Of a stretch of 64,000 nt of DNA, positions 8,201 through 16,402 are shown piece by piece. The stretch lies in the NCBI GenBank assembly GCA_945872615.1, contig CAMBZZ010000001.1:1-64000 (forward strand), in the 5' to 3' direction. The notes under the pieces are model-generated. The model worked only from the letters and a program-made list of their open reading frames with translations. It searched no databases and was not told the DNA's origin. Positions within the stretch are counted from its first letter, which is position 1, and the number at the start of each line of letters is the position of its first letter. Source of the stretch: an uncultured Clostridia bacterium (GTDB lineage: Bacteria; Bacillota; Clostridia; Christensenellales; UBA3700). The translations under genes and the position numbers were made by a program.

Positions 8201-10112
8201 GGAAGGAAGCTACAAATCTTGCCAAACGTTCAACAAAATATCCTCTATAAAAGTCGTAAAAATCTTCTTTTTTTGCATCAACGCCGACCTGCTCAATGGC
8301 TTTTGTAAAGGAAGATCCGATTAAATCCAACAACAACTTATTCTCTTCCTTTTGCATATTAAAAGGACTATTCCGTCGATTGTGAAGAGTTGCAAAAGGA
8401 GCATTTACGATTTTATACCCTGCGATTTTTGTTTGTAATACCCAAAAATAATCGCTGCGCCGTCCTATCTTATCTCCTATTTGAATAGACCAATTAGGAA
8501 TATTTAAAAGTTCACGATTGAAGATTAGCGTATTACCACCACGGCTTTTTACTTCTTTTATCCGCATGTCTTGCAAAAACAATGGACGGCTGTATGCTTT
8601 ACCTCCAAACACATCGTCAAGATTACAGTTTTTTCTTAGAGCAATAGGTGTTTCCAAATGCGTTTCGCCGTAATCTGTCAAATCATAATAATAATCGGTC
8701 TTATCTGAAAGCGTGTCTATTTCCCCAATGCTTGCAGTTTTATTATATACATAGTCCAACAATGCCGTTCGAATCGTAGAAAGAGTAGGTAAAGGCGCGT
8801 CCAAGGAATAGTTTCCGACAACTGCATCATAGCAGTCTTTATAAGTCTCAATTACGTTATCTATATTGAGTGGCACGTTTTCGATATTTCCATTCCGTGA
8901 GACAAGCTCTTTTAGTTCCATATCTTCGTCTAATATCCAAATGATGTCTCCGTCTTTTGTAAATTGATAAAGATACTTTTGCAAAATAGTACGGGCAATT
9001 GCAATATCTTGTATAACGTCACCTTGCAATTTATCTCTAGTGACAAACTGATCGAAATCGCCTTTTTCAATACGTGCAAGCACTCTGTTTTTATCTATGA
9101 TTTCATAATAATACCCGCTTGCCTTGAGCAAAGCCATATAAGGATATCTATCTTCGGTAAAATTTATAAAAATGACAATCTTGGTGTTATAGCGACGCAA
9201 TGCTATCAACTGTTCCAAAAGTCGTAAGCCTAACTTGTATTCGGTTACGATAAATCCGATTGTTAAATTCCCATTATAGTTTTTTGTTGTGCTTTTATCC
9301 CCAAAAAACAGTTCCTCTTTTCTCTCTACAGTTTCAATCGCCGTCCTGTCCACGTCAAACAGTTTTTTTGCACGCTCAAAAAAACCTTTTTTCACGTCAT
9401 CTGACATATATCCGTTGTATTTATAATAGAATTTTCTGAGTCCTTCTGTTTTTTTTGCTTTCCCGTTTGTAATACGTTCACGGTCGTTATAGGCATTTAC
9501 TTCCACAAAATACTCGTTTAATACAGCATAAGTGGGGCGCAACAACATAATTCGGGTAAATATATCTCTATCGGTTGTTGAACTCATATTTTCGTCAAAT
9601 AATCCGGCCTTGAGCAATATATCAAGTTTAACAAATGTATTTGAACCTTGAATATGCGGGTTTCCTTTCAAAAAACTGTCAACGGAAAGAATTTGCGGGA
9701 TAGAAAGCCGTTTCGCACCATCTTCGTTACGATAAATCAAACCGCTGACTAAAAAATCTTTTCCACGAATCGATTTTTCAGCTTCCTCCAAATACGTATT
9801 TAACCAAATATCATCATCATCTAAAAAAGCGATGTATATGTTCTTATAGTCTTTTTGCAAAAACAAATTCTTTTGCAGAATAAAATGAATAGCGGTATTT
9901 AAGGACCCCGCATAATTGTGGGCATTTTTATTATTGAGAATAGTCGCTCCCGAATTTTTAATCAGCCGTTTTTCTATAGCTTTATTTTCATCCGTCGAAT
10001 CAGTAACAACAATAATCTCATCCGCCTGACGTGTTTGAGACAGCACGGATTTCAATGCTTTTGCAAATAATTCCGTCCTATTTTTCGTTGTAATAATCGC
10101 GATAATTTCCAT
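5262..10112 (-). CDS. 1616-aa fusion: GT2-like domains plus kinase-like and SAM-methyltransferase-like domains
   Basis: GT2 (IIAIITTKNRTELF...AFLDDDDIW), second GT-like (IIWILDEDMEL...GRRSDYFWVLQTK), kinase-like (LLGSGGEGAVF...KLIDYGKS), methyltransferase (KILDYGAGKCKIANTL), GT-like (VFQTDSDILYH), GT2 (NFSVVYVDDASQNES...INLDNDDYL). Confidence 0.8.
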   Translation of the reverse strand: MEIIAIITTKNRTELFAKALKSVLSQTRQADEIIVVTDSTDENKAIEKRLIKNSGATILNNKNAHNYAGSLNTAIHFILQKNLFLQKDYKNIYIAFLDDDDIWLNTYLEEAEKSIRGKDFLVSGLIYRNEDGAKRLSIPQILSVDSFLKGNPHIQGSNTFVKLDILLKAGLFDENMSSTTDRDIFTRIMLLRPTYAVLNEYFVEVNAYNDRERITNGKAKKTEGLRKFYYKYNGYMSDDVKKGFFERAKKLFDVDRTAIETVERKEELFFGDKSTTKNYNGNLTIGFIVTEYKLGLRLLEQLIALRRYNTKIVIFINFTEDRYPYMALLKASGYYYEIIDKNRVLARIEKGDFDQFVTRDKLQGDVIQDIAIARTILQKYLYQFTKDGDIIWILDEDMELKELVSRNGNIENVPLNIDNVIETYKDCYDAVVGNYSLDAPLPTLSTIRTALLDYVYNKTASIGEIDTLSDKTDYYYDLTDYGETHLETPIALRKNCNLDDVFGGKAYSRPLFLQDMRIKEVKSRGGNTLIFNRELLNIPNWSIQIGDKIGRRSDYFWVLQTKIAGYKIVNAPFATLHNRRNSPFNMQKEENKLLLDLIGSSFTKAIEQVGVDAKKEDFYDFYRGYFVERLARFVASFRRIQGLLSIINDFKYSELFSDGNLQAFIKEASVYLEFNKVACAFESLNYKLHIQSQLLNINEIKAKIEKKFSVSHDALKLLGSGGEGAVFTDGAYVYKYFYKPLKNLNYLKTIGQTFEECEALYPLKYFQVDGIDIIRYPYEKSKPYHGGHIRQFIDLLRFLKKNGCVFDNIKTCNFVVANGKLKLIDYGKSFLPFDTEKYDKSVDRAYELLRYPFLSDEDFKQLIQRYYQGDSLYLDDGCELFKKVVDKRYKEDLHDGKIINLVKQYHPEKILDYGAGKCKIANTLSENYDVSVFDIDLDTVIKRANPSVTVYKLVQDIPSADYDLVISNLVLCCIDNEIAEEVVRNIVRILKLNGRAIISVCNPFFNSVQNTELRTTGLQGNYHISEVFEKHSAENSKIRKEYHRPIEFYRNLFSKYGLRVEQIVEGDGADLDTLMPISEHIIFDCKKISESQVFDNLSLLIKTNPMEYRSVYRNISHIVGSLEKGGRFVRKVVVADLTWTSERVRRYDFDDEETLRTELQRAKSNGLIDDIVYAETDDERIKSLYIKYFGVESTEGHCANGQGLYATLCGFENIKTKYVFQTDSDILYHNEDVNGFIDGLTALKNGAVTVSLSIAKKADSNPIYGCRTEVRTCFLALDRLKNMLPLKNQMIDGVVQSPWHRALDKGLQPKDSVRLSDRNVWFIHPENRKKHEVNFISYAERRVEQNQIPDMQYNQVNLTGDKKDWLQTTTADVVVYIRGYNTPPERLKRMFDSLKVQTYQNFSVVYVDDASQNESADYADCILRYDNYFKSKTVISVFNDTKVGELENFVFVMQNIILNPDCIVINLDNDDYLVNRRAIEIIVNEFHNGAEITCGNCIRYDKPLKTYKIYSFERVWERGGDNIWLHPKCFKRKLFDFINIENDLKIDGLFVDVNTDFAIMLPMIAKSKKNVYIPYILYYFEPSTNNVNRVGKYSETYKQKIKDILLEKAKEREHEC

Positions 10113-10943
10113 TTATTTTTGTTCCCCCACGGTAATATCCTTTGCGTATTTCGTGTCGCCGTCACAATAATTACAAGCGATGGACAACTTTCCGCCATAC
10201 ATTTTTTCCAACTGCTGTCTCAATTGTTTTTTTGGAAGAAAAACCGATATCCCATCATCAGGAATATATCCCAATTTTGTCATAATTGCAGCTCTTGAAC
10301 ACACATAAATCTTACCATCGTAGAAAGATGTGCATCGTTTAATGCTACAATCGTCAAACCTATTGCTGTCACGCAATGTTATTTCGCCAAAATCCTTCCA
10401 GGTTTGATCCTCAAGATATATATACCGTACGCCGAATTCCTTAAATTTATCTATCAATTGTTGCGTTTTTGTATTCGGTAATCTATAATTGCTGATTTGC
10501 ACTACAATTTTACTGCTTGCAATTAACTGCAAAATATTATTAGCCGGAATAATTGTTCCGTTTGTTGTTAATCGTATCGATTTAATTTTTGGTTGATTGT
10601 TTACGTAAGCAATAAATTCGGTCAATCTTGGGTGAAGAAATACTTCTCCACCGTGAATTTTAAGACGATAAAGACTATCTATCTTGGACAACAACTCATT
10701 CAACCAATCAATCAAAGTTGAGATTTCATAGTTTTGTCTGCTATTTATCGCTGGAATTAAATTTGAGCAATGCTTACAACGTAGATTGCATTTAGTTGTA
10801 ATAAACATTTCCAAATAAGGCATTTCAAACTTTCTCTGTACAACTTGGCGAAACCAAATCTGAAAAGACAACAGAAACCTTGAGGTTTTTTTGTTTTCCT
10901 TTTGACAATAATGCAGGCATTCTTTACGATTAATAAGCTTCAT
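10113..10943 (-). CDS. Radical SAM protein
   Basis: CNLRCKHC (CxxxCxxC) and HGGEVFLHP; C-terminal Cys cluster CNYC. Likely start MKLINRKE; the ORF-track start lies inside a hairpin. Confidence 0.8.
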   Translation of the reverse strand: MKLINRKECLHYCQKENKKTSRFLLSFQIWFRQVVQRKFEMPYLEMFITTKCNLRCKHCSNLIPAINSRQNYEISTLIDWLNELLSKIDSLYRLKIHGGEVFLHPRLTEFIAYVNNQPKIKSIRLTTNGTIIPANNILQLIASSKIVVQISNYRLPNTKTQQLIDKFKEFGVRYIYLEDQTWKDFGEITLRDSNRFDDCSIKRCTSFYDGKIYVCSRAAIMTKLGYIPDDGISVFLPKKQLRQQLEKMYGGKLSIACNYCDGDTKYAKDITVGEQK

Positions 10944-10960
10944 ATTTCCCCAAAAAACAA

Positions 10961-10991
10961 AAATCCTCGACTTTATCATCGAGGTTTTTTT
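10961..10991. terminator. Hairpin CCTCGA-N8-TCGAGG flanked by T/A runs (terminator or attenuator)
   Basis: Perfect 6-bp stem. T7 on the + strand; ATTTTTGTTTTTT follows on the - strand just before the operon start. Confidence 0.6.
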
Positions 10992-11460
10992 ATTCGACGA
11001 TAAAATTACATAATCAGAATTTCTTTATGCTGACCTATTGATGCGTCCTAGCATCTGAAAGCCATTTAGGTTTTATCTATTTTATTTATATCACAAATGA
11101 CGATGTAGGTCAAGTTCTTGAATAAATACCAAAATATGTTCAATAAAATCATTGAACACTGATATGAAATACAAATGAAAATTGCAAACGAACAAAAAGA
11201 ATAAAATTTTTGAAAAGTAAAAACAAAATTAGATCTTGCAATAGAAAATATCTTGACCGCAGGTGAAAAAAGCGAGAGTTCAACCAAATAGATAAATAAA
11301 AAGGCGTAATACCAAAAAAATATTACTAACCACAAAGCTATAAACACTAAAATATTATAAAATACTGCGAGCGGCAATTAAAGATGAAAACGAGACATTT
11401 ATTAGCATATGTTGGAATATTCTATGCGATTAATAAAACAATCTTTAAATGGCACTTTCA

Positions 11461-11512
11461 CGGGTGCTTGACATATACAAGCGCGGAGCAAAGCTCCGCG
11501 GTCAAGCACCCG
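11461..11512. repeat. Large inverted repeat/cruciform
   Basis: CGGGTGCTTGAC (11461-11472) pairs with GTCAAGCACCCG (11501-11512); inner CGCGGAGC-aaa-GCTCCGCG. Confidence 0.85.
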
Positions 11513-11555
11513 CCAAAACAACTCACTTCAACTCAGATAAAAAGGTCAACTCAAA

Positions 11556-11630
11556 GCCGAGCGGATCGGGGCGTTCGCCGCTAAACCGCTTTGCGAATCG
11601 CCCCGTAAAACCGCAGTCGGCATTTTTTGA
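11556..11630 (+). ncRNA. Multi-stem structured region ending in a T-run (candidate structured RNA or single-strand origin)
   Basis: GCCGA...TCGGC closing stem followed by ATTTTTT; internal stem CGGGGCGttCGC...GCGaatCGCCCCG. Confidence 0.45.
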
Positions 11631-12019
11631 GTTTTGCTCCTTTTTAATTTCTGAGTTTTTTTCGTTTAGTGTTGTTTCGGACGGCGTGTTTTTCACGTCG
11701 TTCTTTTTTGTTTCAACGCATCACAAATTGGCCCTTTTTTTGTCACACGAGTGTTCTGGTATCCATTTATTCATAATGGTATTTTTATGTTGCTTCTTAA
11801 AAACCCAATTTATTTTTTTAATTCGGACAAAAGCTGTCGTAATTAAAAGTTAATCTATAGGCAGGAATAATTTTTAATTGTCGCAAAACCTGCAACAGTT
11901 GGTATGTATTATTTTCTCAAACACAAATTATTTGAAGAAAAAATACAACATAAAAGTTTCGTCACGTTTCAAAATCTGCAACGTGAGCCATGTAGATTAA
12001 GGGCAAACAGAAAAATATT

Positions 12020-12052
12020 TTTCAAAGTCGCAAAGAACTTGCGAGTTTGAAA
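12020..12052. repeat. Inverted repeat upstream of rep
   Basis: TTTCAAAGTCGCAA-agaac-TTGCGAGTTTGAAA, one mismatch. Confidence 0.75.
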
Positions 12053-12084
12053 GATACAATCTCAATCAAAAAAGGAGGAAAACA

Positions 12085-12999
12085 ATGAACAACCAAGATA
12101 TGAAAATCTACTTTGACGGCAGTCACTACATAGGAATCCCCAAAGGGGCGTTCCCAAGTAAAAAAGGACGAAAAAGACGTGTCGTCAAACCAATGCAACA
12201 AACGCAAAAAGAACAGACGGTTGAAACACCACCCGAAAGCACAAAAGAACGCTTTGAAAAGGCATATAAGGAAAGTCAATCTCTACCAAAGAAAGAACGC
12301 AAAGCCCATATAAAAGAGAAATTGAAAGACCATTTTGATAGCAAAGAAGAATTGAACGCTTTTGTGGATGAAAACGTAGAAAGAGCAAAGACCAACGCAA
12401 TAAAACGCAAGGTACGGCTTATGCGTAAACTACGGCTGCAAGATTGGGACTATTTTTGCACTTTTACCTACTCGGACGACCTTCACACCGAAGAGTCTTT
12501 CCGCAAGAAGCTATCCAACACACTCAAACACCTTGTGGCAAGAAATGGTTGGAAGTACGTAGGAGTTTGGGAGCGTGGCAATGAAACAAACAGACTACAT
12601 TTCCACGGAATATTCCATATCCCAAAGATGATTGGAGAGTTGGAAAAAATAAAGGACTACGATACACGCAACCACCGTATGCAAACCACCTACCAAAACA
12701 CCCACTTTCTCAAACATTTTGGCAGAAACGACTTCAAAGATATAGCCACACAAGATGACGTTGCCGATGCGGCGAAGTATATAACTAAATATATGGAAAA
12801 GTCCGGAGAAAGACTTGTATATGGTGGCAAATTACCAACCTATTTTCTTTCGGACGTGTTGGACGAAGACGTAGCTTGTCCTTACGGAGTGGACGATAGA
12901 AAAGTATTGCTATTCGACAACTTCACTTGTATGAACGAAGGTGAAATACTTGGAAAAGTAAGCAAAGAAGTCATAGACCAGTTGCCTAAGAGCAACTAA
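12085..12999 (+). CDS. HUH rolling-circle replication initiator (Rep) protein
   Basis: CTFTYSDD, RLHFHGIFHI (HUH) and AAKYITKYMEKSG motifs; SD aaaggagg upstream. Confidence 0.8.
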   Translation: MNNQDMKIYFDGSHYIGIPKGAFPSKKGRKRRVVKPMQQTQKEQTVETPPESTKERFEKAYKESQSLPKKERKAHIKEKLKDHFDSKEELNAFVDENVERAKTNAIKRKVRLMRKLRLQDWDYFCTFTYSDDLHTEESFRKKLSNTLKHLVARNGWKYVGVWERGNETNRLHFHGIFHIPKMIGELEKIKDYDTRNHRMQTTYQNTHFLKHFGRNDFKDIATQDDVADAAKYITKYMEKSGERLVYGGKLPTYFLSDVLDEDVACPYGVDDRKVLLFDNFTCMNEGEILGKVSKEVIDQLPKSN

Positions 13000-13039
13000 A
13001 ATAAATCGTCTTTCGTATCGGGAGCGTAAACGAAAACGT

Positions 13040-13089
13040 CTTGTCCGTCAAGGGTAAAGTGCATTGTTTCACAACCCTTGACGAACAAG
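13040..13089. repeat. Strong inverted repeat between rep and the next ORF
   Basis: CTTGTCCGTCAAGGGT (13040-13055) against ACCCTTGACGAACAAG (13074-13089): 15/16 paired, 18-nt loop. Confidence 0.85.
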
Positions 13090-13187
13090 AGTTAAGCAAT
13101 AAAAGAACACAACTTCGACCGTTGTCGTTTATCTCGTTCCCGTCGAAAGACAAACCGAAAACAAAAAATAAAAAGGAGGAAAAACAC

Positions 13188-13391
13188 ATGGAAACAAGCG
13201 TTAAGAAAGTATTTATCGAAAATGCAGAAGACTTCGAGAATTGTTATTTCTTTTCTCCGTCTATCGGCAAAAAGAAAAATATAGACGGCAAAACCTATCA
13301 CGTTAAAAGATATTTCAACGGTGATAGAGATTTTGAAACATCAATGAAAAAGTTTGCAACAAACAATTATTACAAGAAAGGAGAAAAATAG
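13188..13391 (+). CDS. Small 67-aa protein preceding the integrase (TnpW-like or accessory factor, tentative)
   Basis: Good SD aaaaggagg before METSVKK; position and size resemble small ORFs upstream of TnpX-type integrases. Confidence 0.5.
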   Translation: METSVKKVFIENAEDFENCYFFSPSIGKKKNIDGKTYHVKRYFNGDRDFETSMKKFATNNYYKKGEK

Positions 13392-13392
13392 A

Positions 13393-15009
13393 ATGAAACA
13401 GAAAAAATATGTAGCGGGACTTTATTTTAGATTGTCCCAAGAAGATGAGAGGCAAGGCGAATCGGCATCTATCGACAACCAAAGAACGATACTACGTAAA
13501 TACGCCGAAGAACGTGGTTTTGAAATTCACGGCGAGTATATAGACGACGGTATCTCAGGCACAACGTTTCAACGCCCCGAAGTACAACGACTTTTGGACG
13601 ATGCCAAAACGGGAGTCATAAACACGATTATCGTCAAAGACTTATCTCGTTTTGGAAGAAACTACATAGAAGTCGGACAATACATCGACTATGTATTCCC
13701 TGCTTTTGGTATACGCTTCATCGCTATTCAAGATAACGTAGATACGGAAAATCGAGATAGTGGCACAATGGAAATGATGCCTATTATGAACGTTTTCAAC
13801 GAATGGCACGCGGCAAATACGAGTAAGAAGATTCGTGCGGTATGGAAAGCGAAAGCCAATGAAGGTGTATTTCACGGCAAGAAAGCTTGTTACGGCTATA
13901 TTAAGTCAACAAATAATAAAGGTACGTTTATGATAGATGAAGAAGTTGCTCCTATCGTTGTGCGGATTTTTGAAATGTACGCTTCGGGAATCAGTCCGAA
14001 AAGAATATCCGAGATACTAAACGAAGAAAATATTCCTTGTCCCGGACAGTATGCCTTTGAGAAACTCGGTCATAAAGGTAAAACGGGTGATCGCAGGCTA
14101 TGGGGACAGATGACGATTGCTTCGATGTTGAAAAATATGGAATATATCGGACATATGCCACAGTTAAGGTCTACTTCAATTTCCTACAAAAACCATAAGC
14201 GTTACAATAAGGACCAAAGCGAATGGGTTATCGTTCATAATACTCATCCGGCGATTATCTCTCAGGATTTATGGGATAAGGTTCGCGAAAGAGAAAAGTC
14301 CGTTGCACAAGGCAGGAAAACTGCTACAGGATACACTCATCCTTTGTCCGGCTTTCTTTTCTGTGCCGATTGCGGTTGCAAAATGAAGCTGAACAGTGTT
14401 GGAAATAATAAATATGCATTTAATTGCGGCGACCATATGCGTTTTGGCAAAGCAATATGCTTCTCCCATCATATATCTGCAAAGACACTCGAAAAAATAA
14501 TTCTTGACGATATACGTGAGATGGCACAAAGAATCGTCCTCGACGAAAAAACTATTCGCGAAGAGTTTATACATCATAATGCCGAACTTGCCGACACGAC
14601 GATAAAGAAAACCCAAAAGGAATTACAAGCAAAGCAAAAACGTACGGAAGAATTATCTCGCTTGATGCAACTTGCCTACGAGGATAAACTGAAAGGCAAA
14701 ATGCCTGAAGATATTTGTATAAGCTTTATACAAAAATACTCCGAAGAACAAAAAAGACTTGAAACCGAAATATCTACGTTAGAAACCAAGTTGACCGAGG
14801 CTAATAACACAAAACAAAGTGCGGACGATTTTATATGCAACATAAAAAAATATCTCGAAGCTCCTGAACTAACACGTGAAATGTGCTACGAACTAATAGA
14901 ACGCGTAGTGGTCGGCGGACTGCCAAAAATAACGGGCAAAGAACGTGAAATAGATATTGTATACAAAGTGGATATTGCTTCCGTTTTACGTCATAAACTC
15001 AAAAAATAA
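13393..15009 (+). CDS. Large serine recombinase (TnpX/TndX-like site-specific integrase)
   Basis: YVAGLYFRLSQEDERQGESASIDNQ...DDGISGTTFQRP...VKDLSRFGRNYIEVGQYID, recombinase domain, CADCGCKM zinc ribbon and C-terminal coiled coil. Confidence 0.95.
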   Translation: MKQKKYVAGLYFRLSQEDERQGESASIDNQRTILRKYAEERGFEIHGEYIDDGISGTTFQRPEVQRLLDDAKTGVINTIIVKDLSRFGRNYIEVGQYIDYVFPAFGIRFIAIQDNVDTENRDSGTMEMMPIMNVFNEWHAANTSKKIRAVWKAKANEGVFHGKKACYGYIKSTNNKGTFMIDEEVAPIVVRIFEMYASGISPKRISEILNEENIPCPGQYAFEKLGHKGKTGDRRLWGQMTIASMLKNMEYIGHMPQLRSTSISYKNHKRYNKDQSEWVIVHNTHPAIISQDLWDKVREREKSVAQGRKTATGYTHPLSGFLFCADCGCKMKLNSVGNNKYAFNCGDHMRFGKAICFSHHISAKTLEKIILDDIREMAQRIVLDEKTIREEFIHHNAELADTTIKKTQKELQAKQKRTEELSRLMQLAYEDKLKGKMPEDICISFIQKYSEEQKRLETEISTLETKLTEANNTKQSADDFICNIKKYLEAPELTREMCYELIERVVVGGLPKITGKEREIDIVYKVDIASVLRHKLKK

Positions 15010-15013
15010 ATGA

Positions 15014-15050
15014 AAAAGTGTATGCTTAATTACGATTCATACACTTTTCT
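15014..15050 (+). terminator. Terminator after the integrase, overlapping the att right arm
   Basis: AAAAGTGTATG-N13-CATACACTTTT, 11-bp perfect stem. Confidence 0.7.
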
Positions 15051-15063
15051 ATTGATATTCATA

Positions 15064-15085
15064 GTGTCCATAAATATATGTTACA
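15064..15085 (+). repeat. Right terminal att arm GTGTCCATAAATATATGTTACA
   Basis: Inverted relative to 263..284 (19/22); followed by the GT core. Confidence 0.8.
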
Positions 15086-15087
15086 GT

Positions 15088-16402
15088 GTACAAGTTAGAC
15101 CGTTTCTCACGAGATAAATATGAAACGACTATCCACAAACACACCTTGAAAGAAAATGGTGTCAAATTATTGTCTGCTATGGAGAACATACCGGATAGCC
15201 CCGAAGGGATTATTCTTGAAAGTTTGCTTGAAGGTATGAACCAATACTATTCGGCGGAACTTTCTCAAAAAGTACACCGCGGCTTGAACGAAAGCTACCG
15301 CAAAGGACAGTATACCGGCGGTGCGGTTATCTACGGATATGACGTTGTGGATAAGAAAAACGTTATCAACCCTGAAGAAGCCGAGATTATTAAGGAGATA
15401 TTCACCAAGTATTCGCAAGGATACACTGCAACGGCTTTGGCGAAAGATTTACAAGCTCGCGGCATACGAACAAAAAAGGGCAAGTATATTACCGATAAAC
15501 AAATCTACAAAATTCTTGCCAACACCAAATACAACGGAAAAATACGGCACGGCGATACCGTTTACGACAATATCTATCCAAAAATCATCGATGACGTAAC
15601 GTGGCAGAAAGTTCAGGACATTCACGGAGAGAACAAACACGCTCCCGGTCGCAAGAAGGAGATCTTTGATTTCATCCTTTCAGGAAAACTGTATTGCGGA
15701 GATTGCCACCGTCTTATGGTTGGCGAAAGCGGAACAAGCAAACTCGGCAGGATTTATTACTATTATTCTTGTCTCGCAAAACGGCGTAAGCAACACCCTT
15801 GCAAATTGAAGTCGGTAGACAAACAGTGGCTTGAAGATATAGTTATAAATTCTACGTGGACTTTGCTTGCGGACAAAAGCATTGTAAGATACATAGCCGA
15901 AACTCTTTGCAAGATGCACGAAGAAGAAAGCAAGAAGAATACGAAAATTAAAAGTCTTGAAGCGCAACGACAAAACGCATTGAAAGCGTCTAACAACCTG
16001 ATATCCGCTATTGAGCAAGGCATTATTACCGAGCAAACGAAAATCCGCTTGAAAGAACTTGAAGCAAAGATAGCAGGACTTGACTTCGATATTGAACAAG
16101 AAAAACAGCGCTGTTATACGTTCCTTGACGCCGACAAGATAGAGAGTTACTTAAACTCCGTAATTTGCGGAGATATACAGGAAATGCCCGTGCGAAAACT
16201 GATTGTAAAAACCTTTGTAAGAGAAGTCATATTAGATAACGACAGTGTAACGATTACCTACAACTTTACCGAAACACCCACAAAGTACAAAATAACGCCG
16301 GAAACCCTACAGCAAATAAAAAGGCAGTCCGTAAAAAAGACTGCCAATAATAAAACTCTGTGTTCAAACAAGCTCCCTTCGCTTCCGCCAAGTGAAACCT
16401 AA
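15088..16402 (+). pseudogene. Serine recombinase, C-terminal fragment of the interrupted target gene
   Basis: YKLDRFSRDKYETTIHKHTLKENGVKLLSAMENIPDSPEG...GKLYCGDCHRLM...; continues the 54..262 fragment in frame. Confidence 0.85.

Larger units (their letters stand above)
261..15087 (+). mobile_element. Integrative (probably mobilizable) element, serine-integrase type, with HUH Rep and a six-gene cargo operon
   Basis: Junctions ttttgGTtgttac (left) and gttacaGTgtacaag (right) collapse to an intact recombinase codon frame. Near-perfect terminal inverted arms; integrase gene adjacent to the right end. Confidence 0.85.

Noticed and set aside
11066-11377. 103-aa minus-strand ORF
   Set aside because: Hydrophobic low-complexity translation of AT-rich intergenic DNA, no SD or homology recognised.
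15086-16402. 438-aa ORF as an independent recombinase gene
   Set aside because: Its GTG start is the att junction inside the catalytic motif; it is the 3' part of an interrupted gene.
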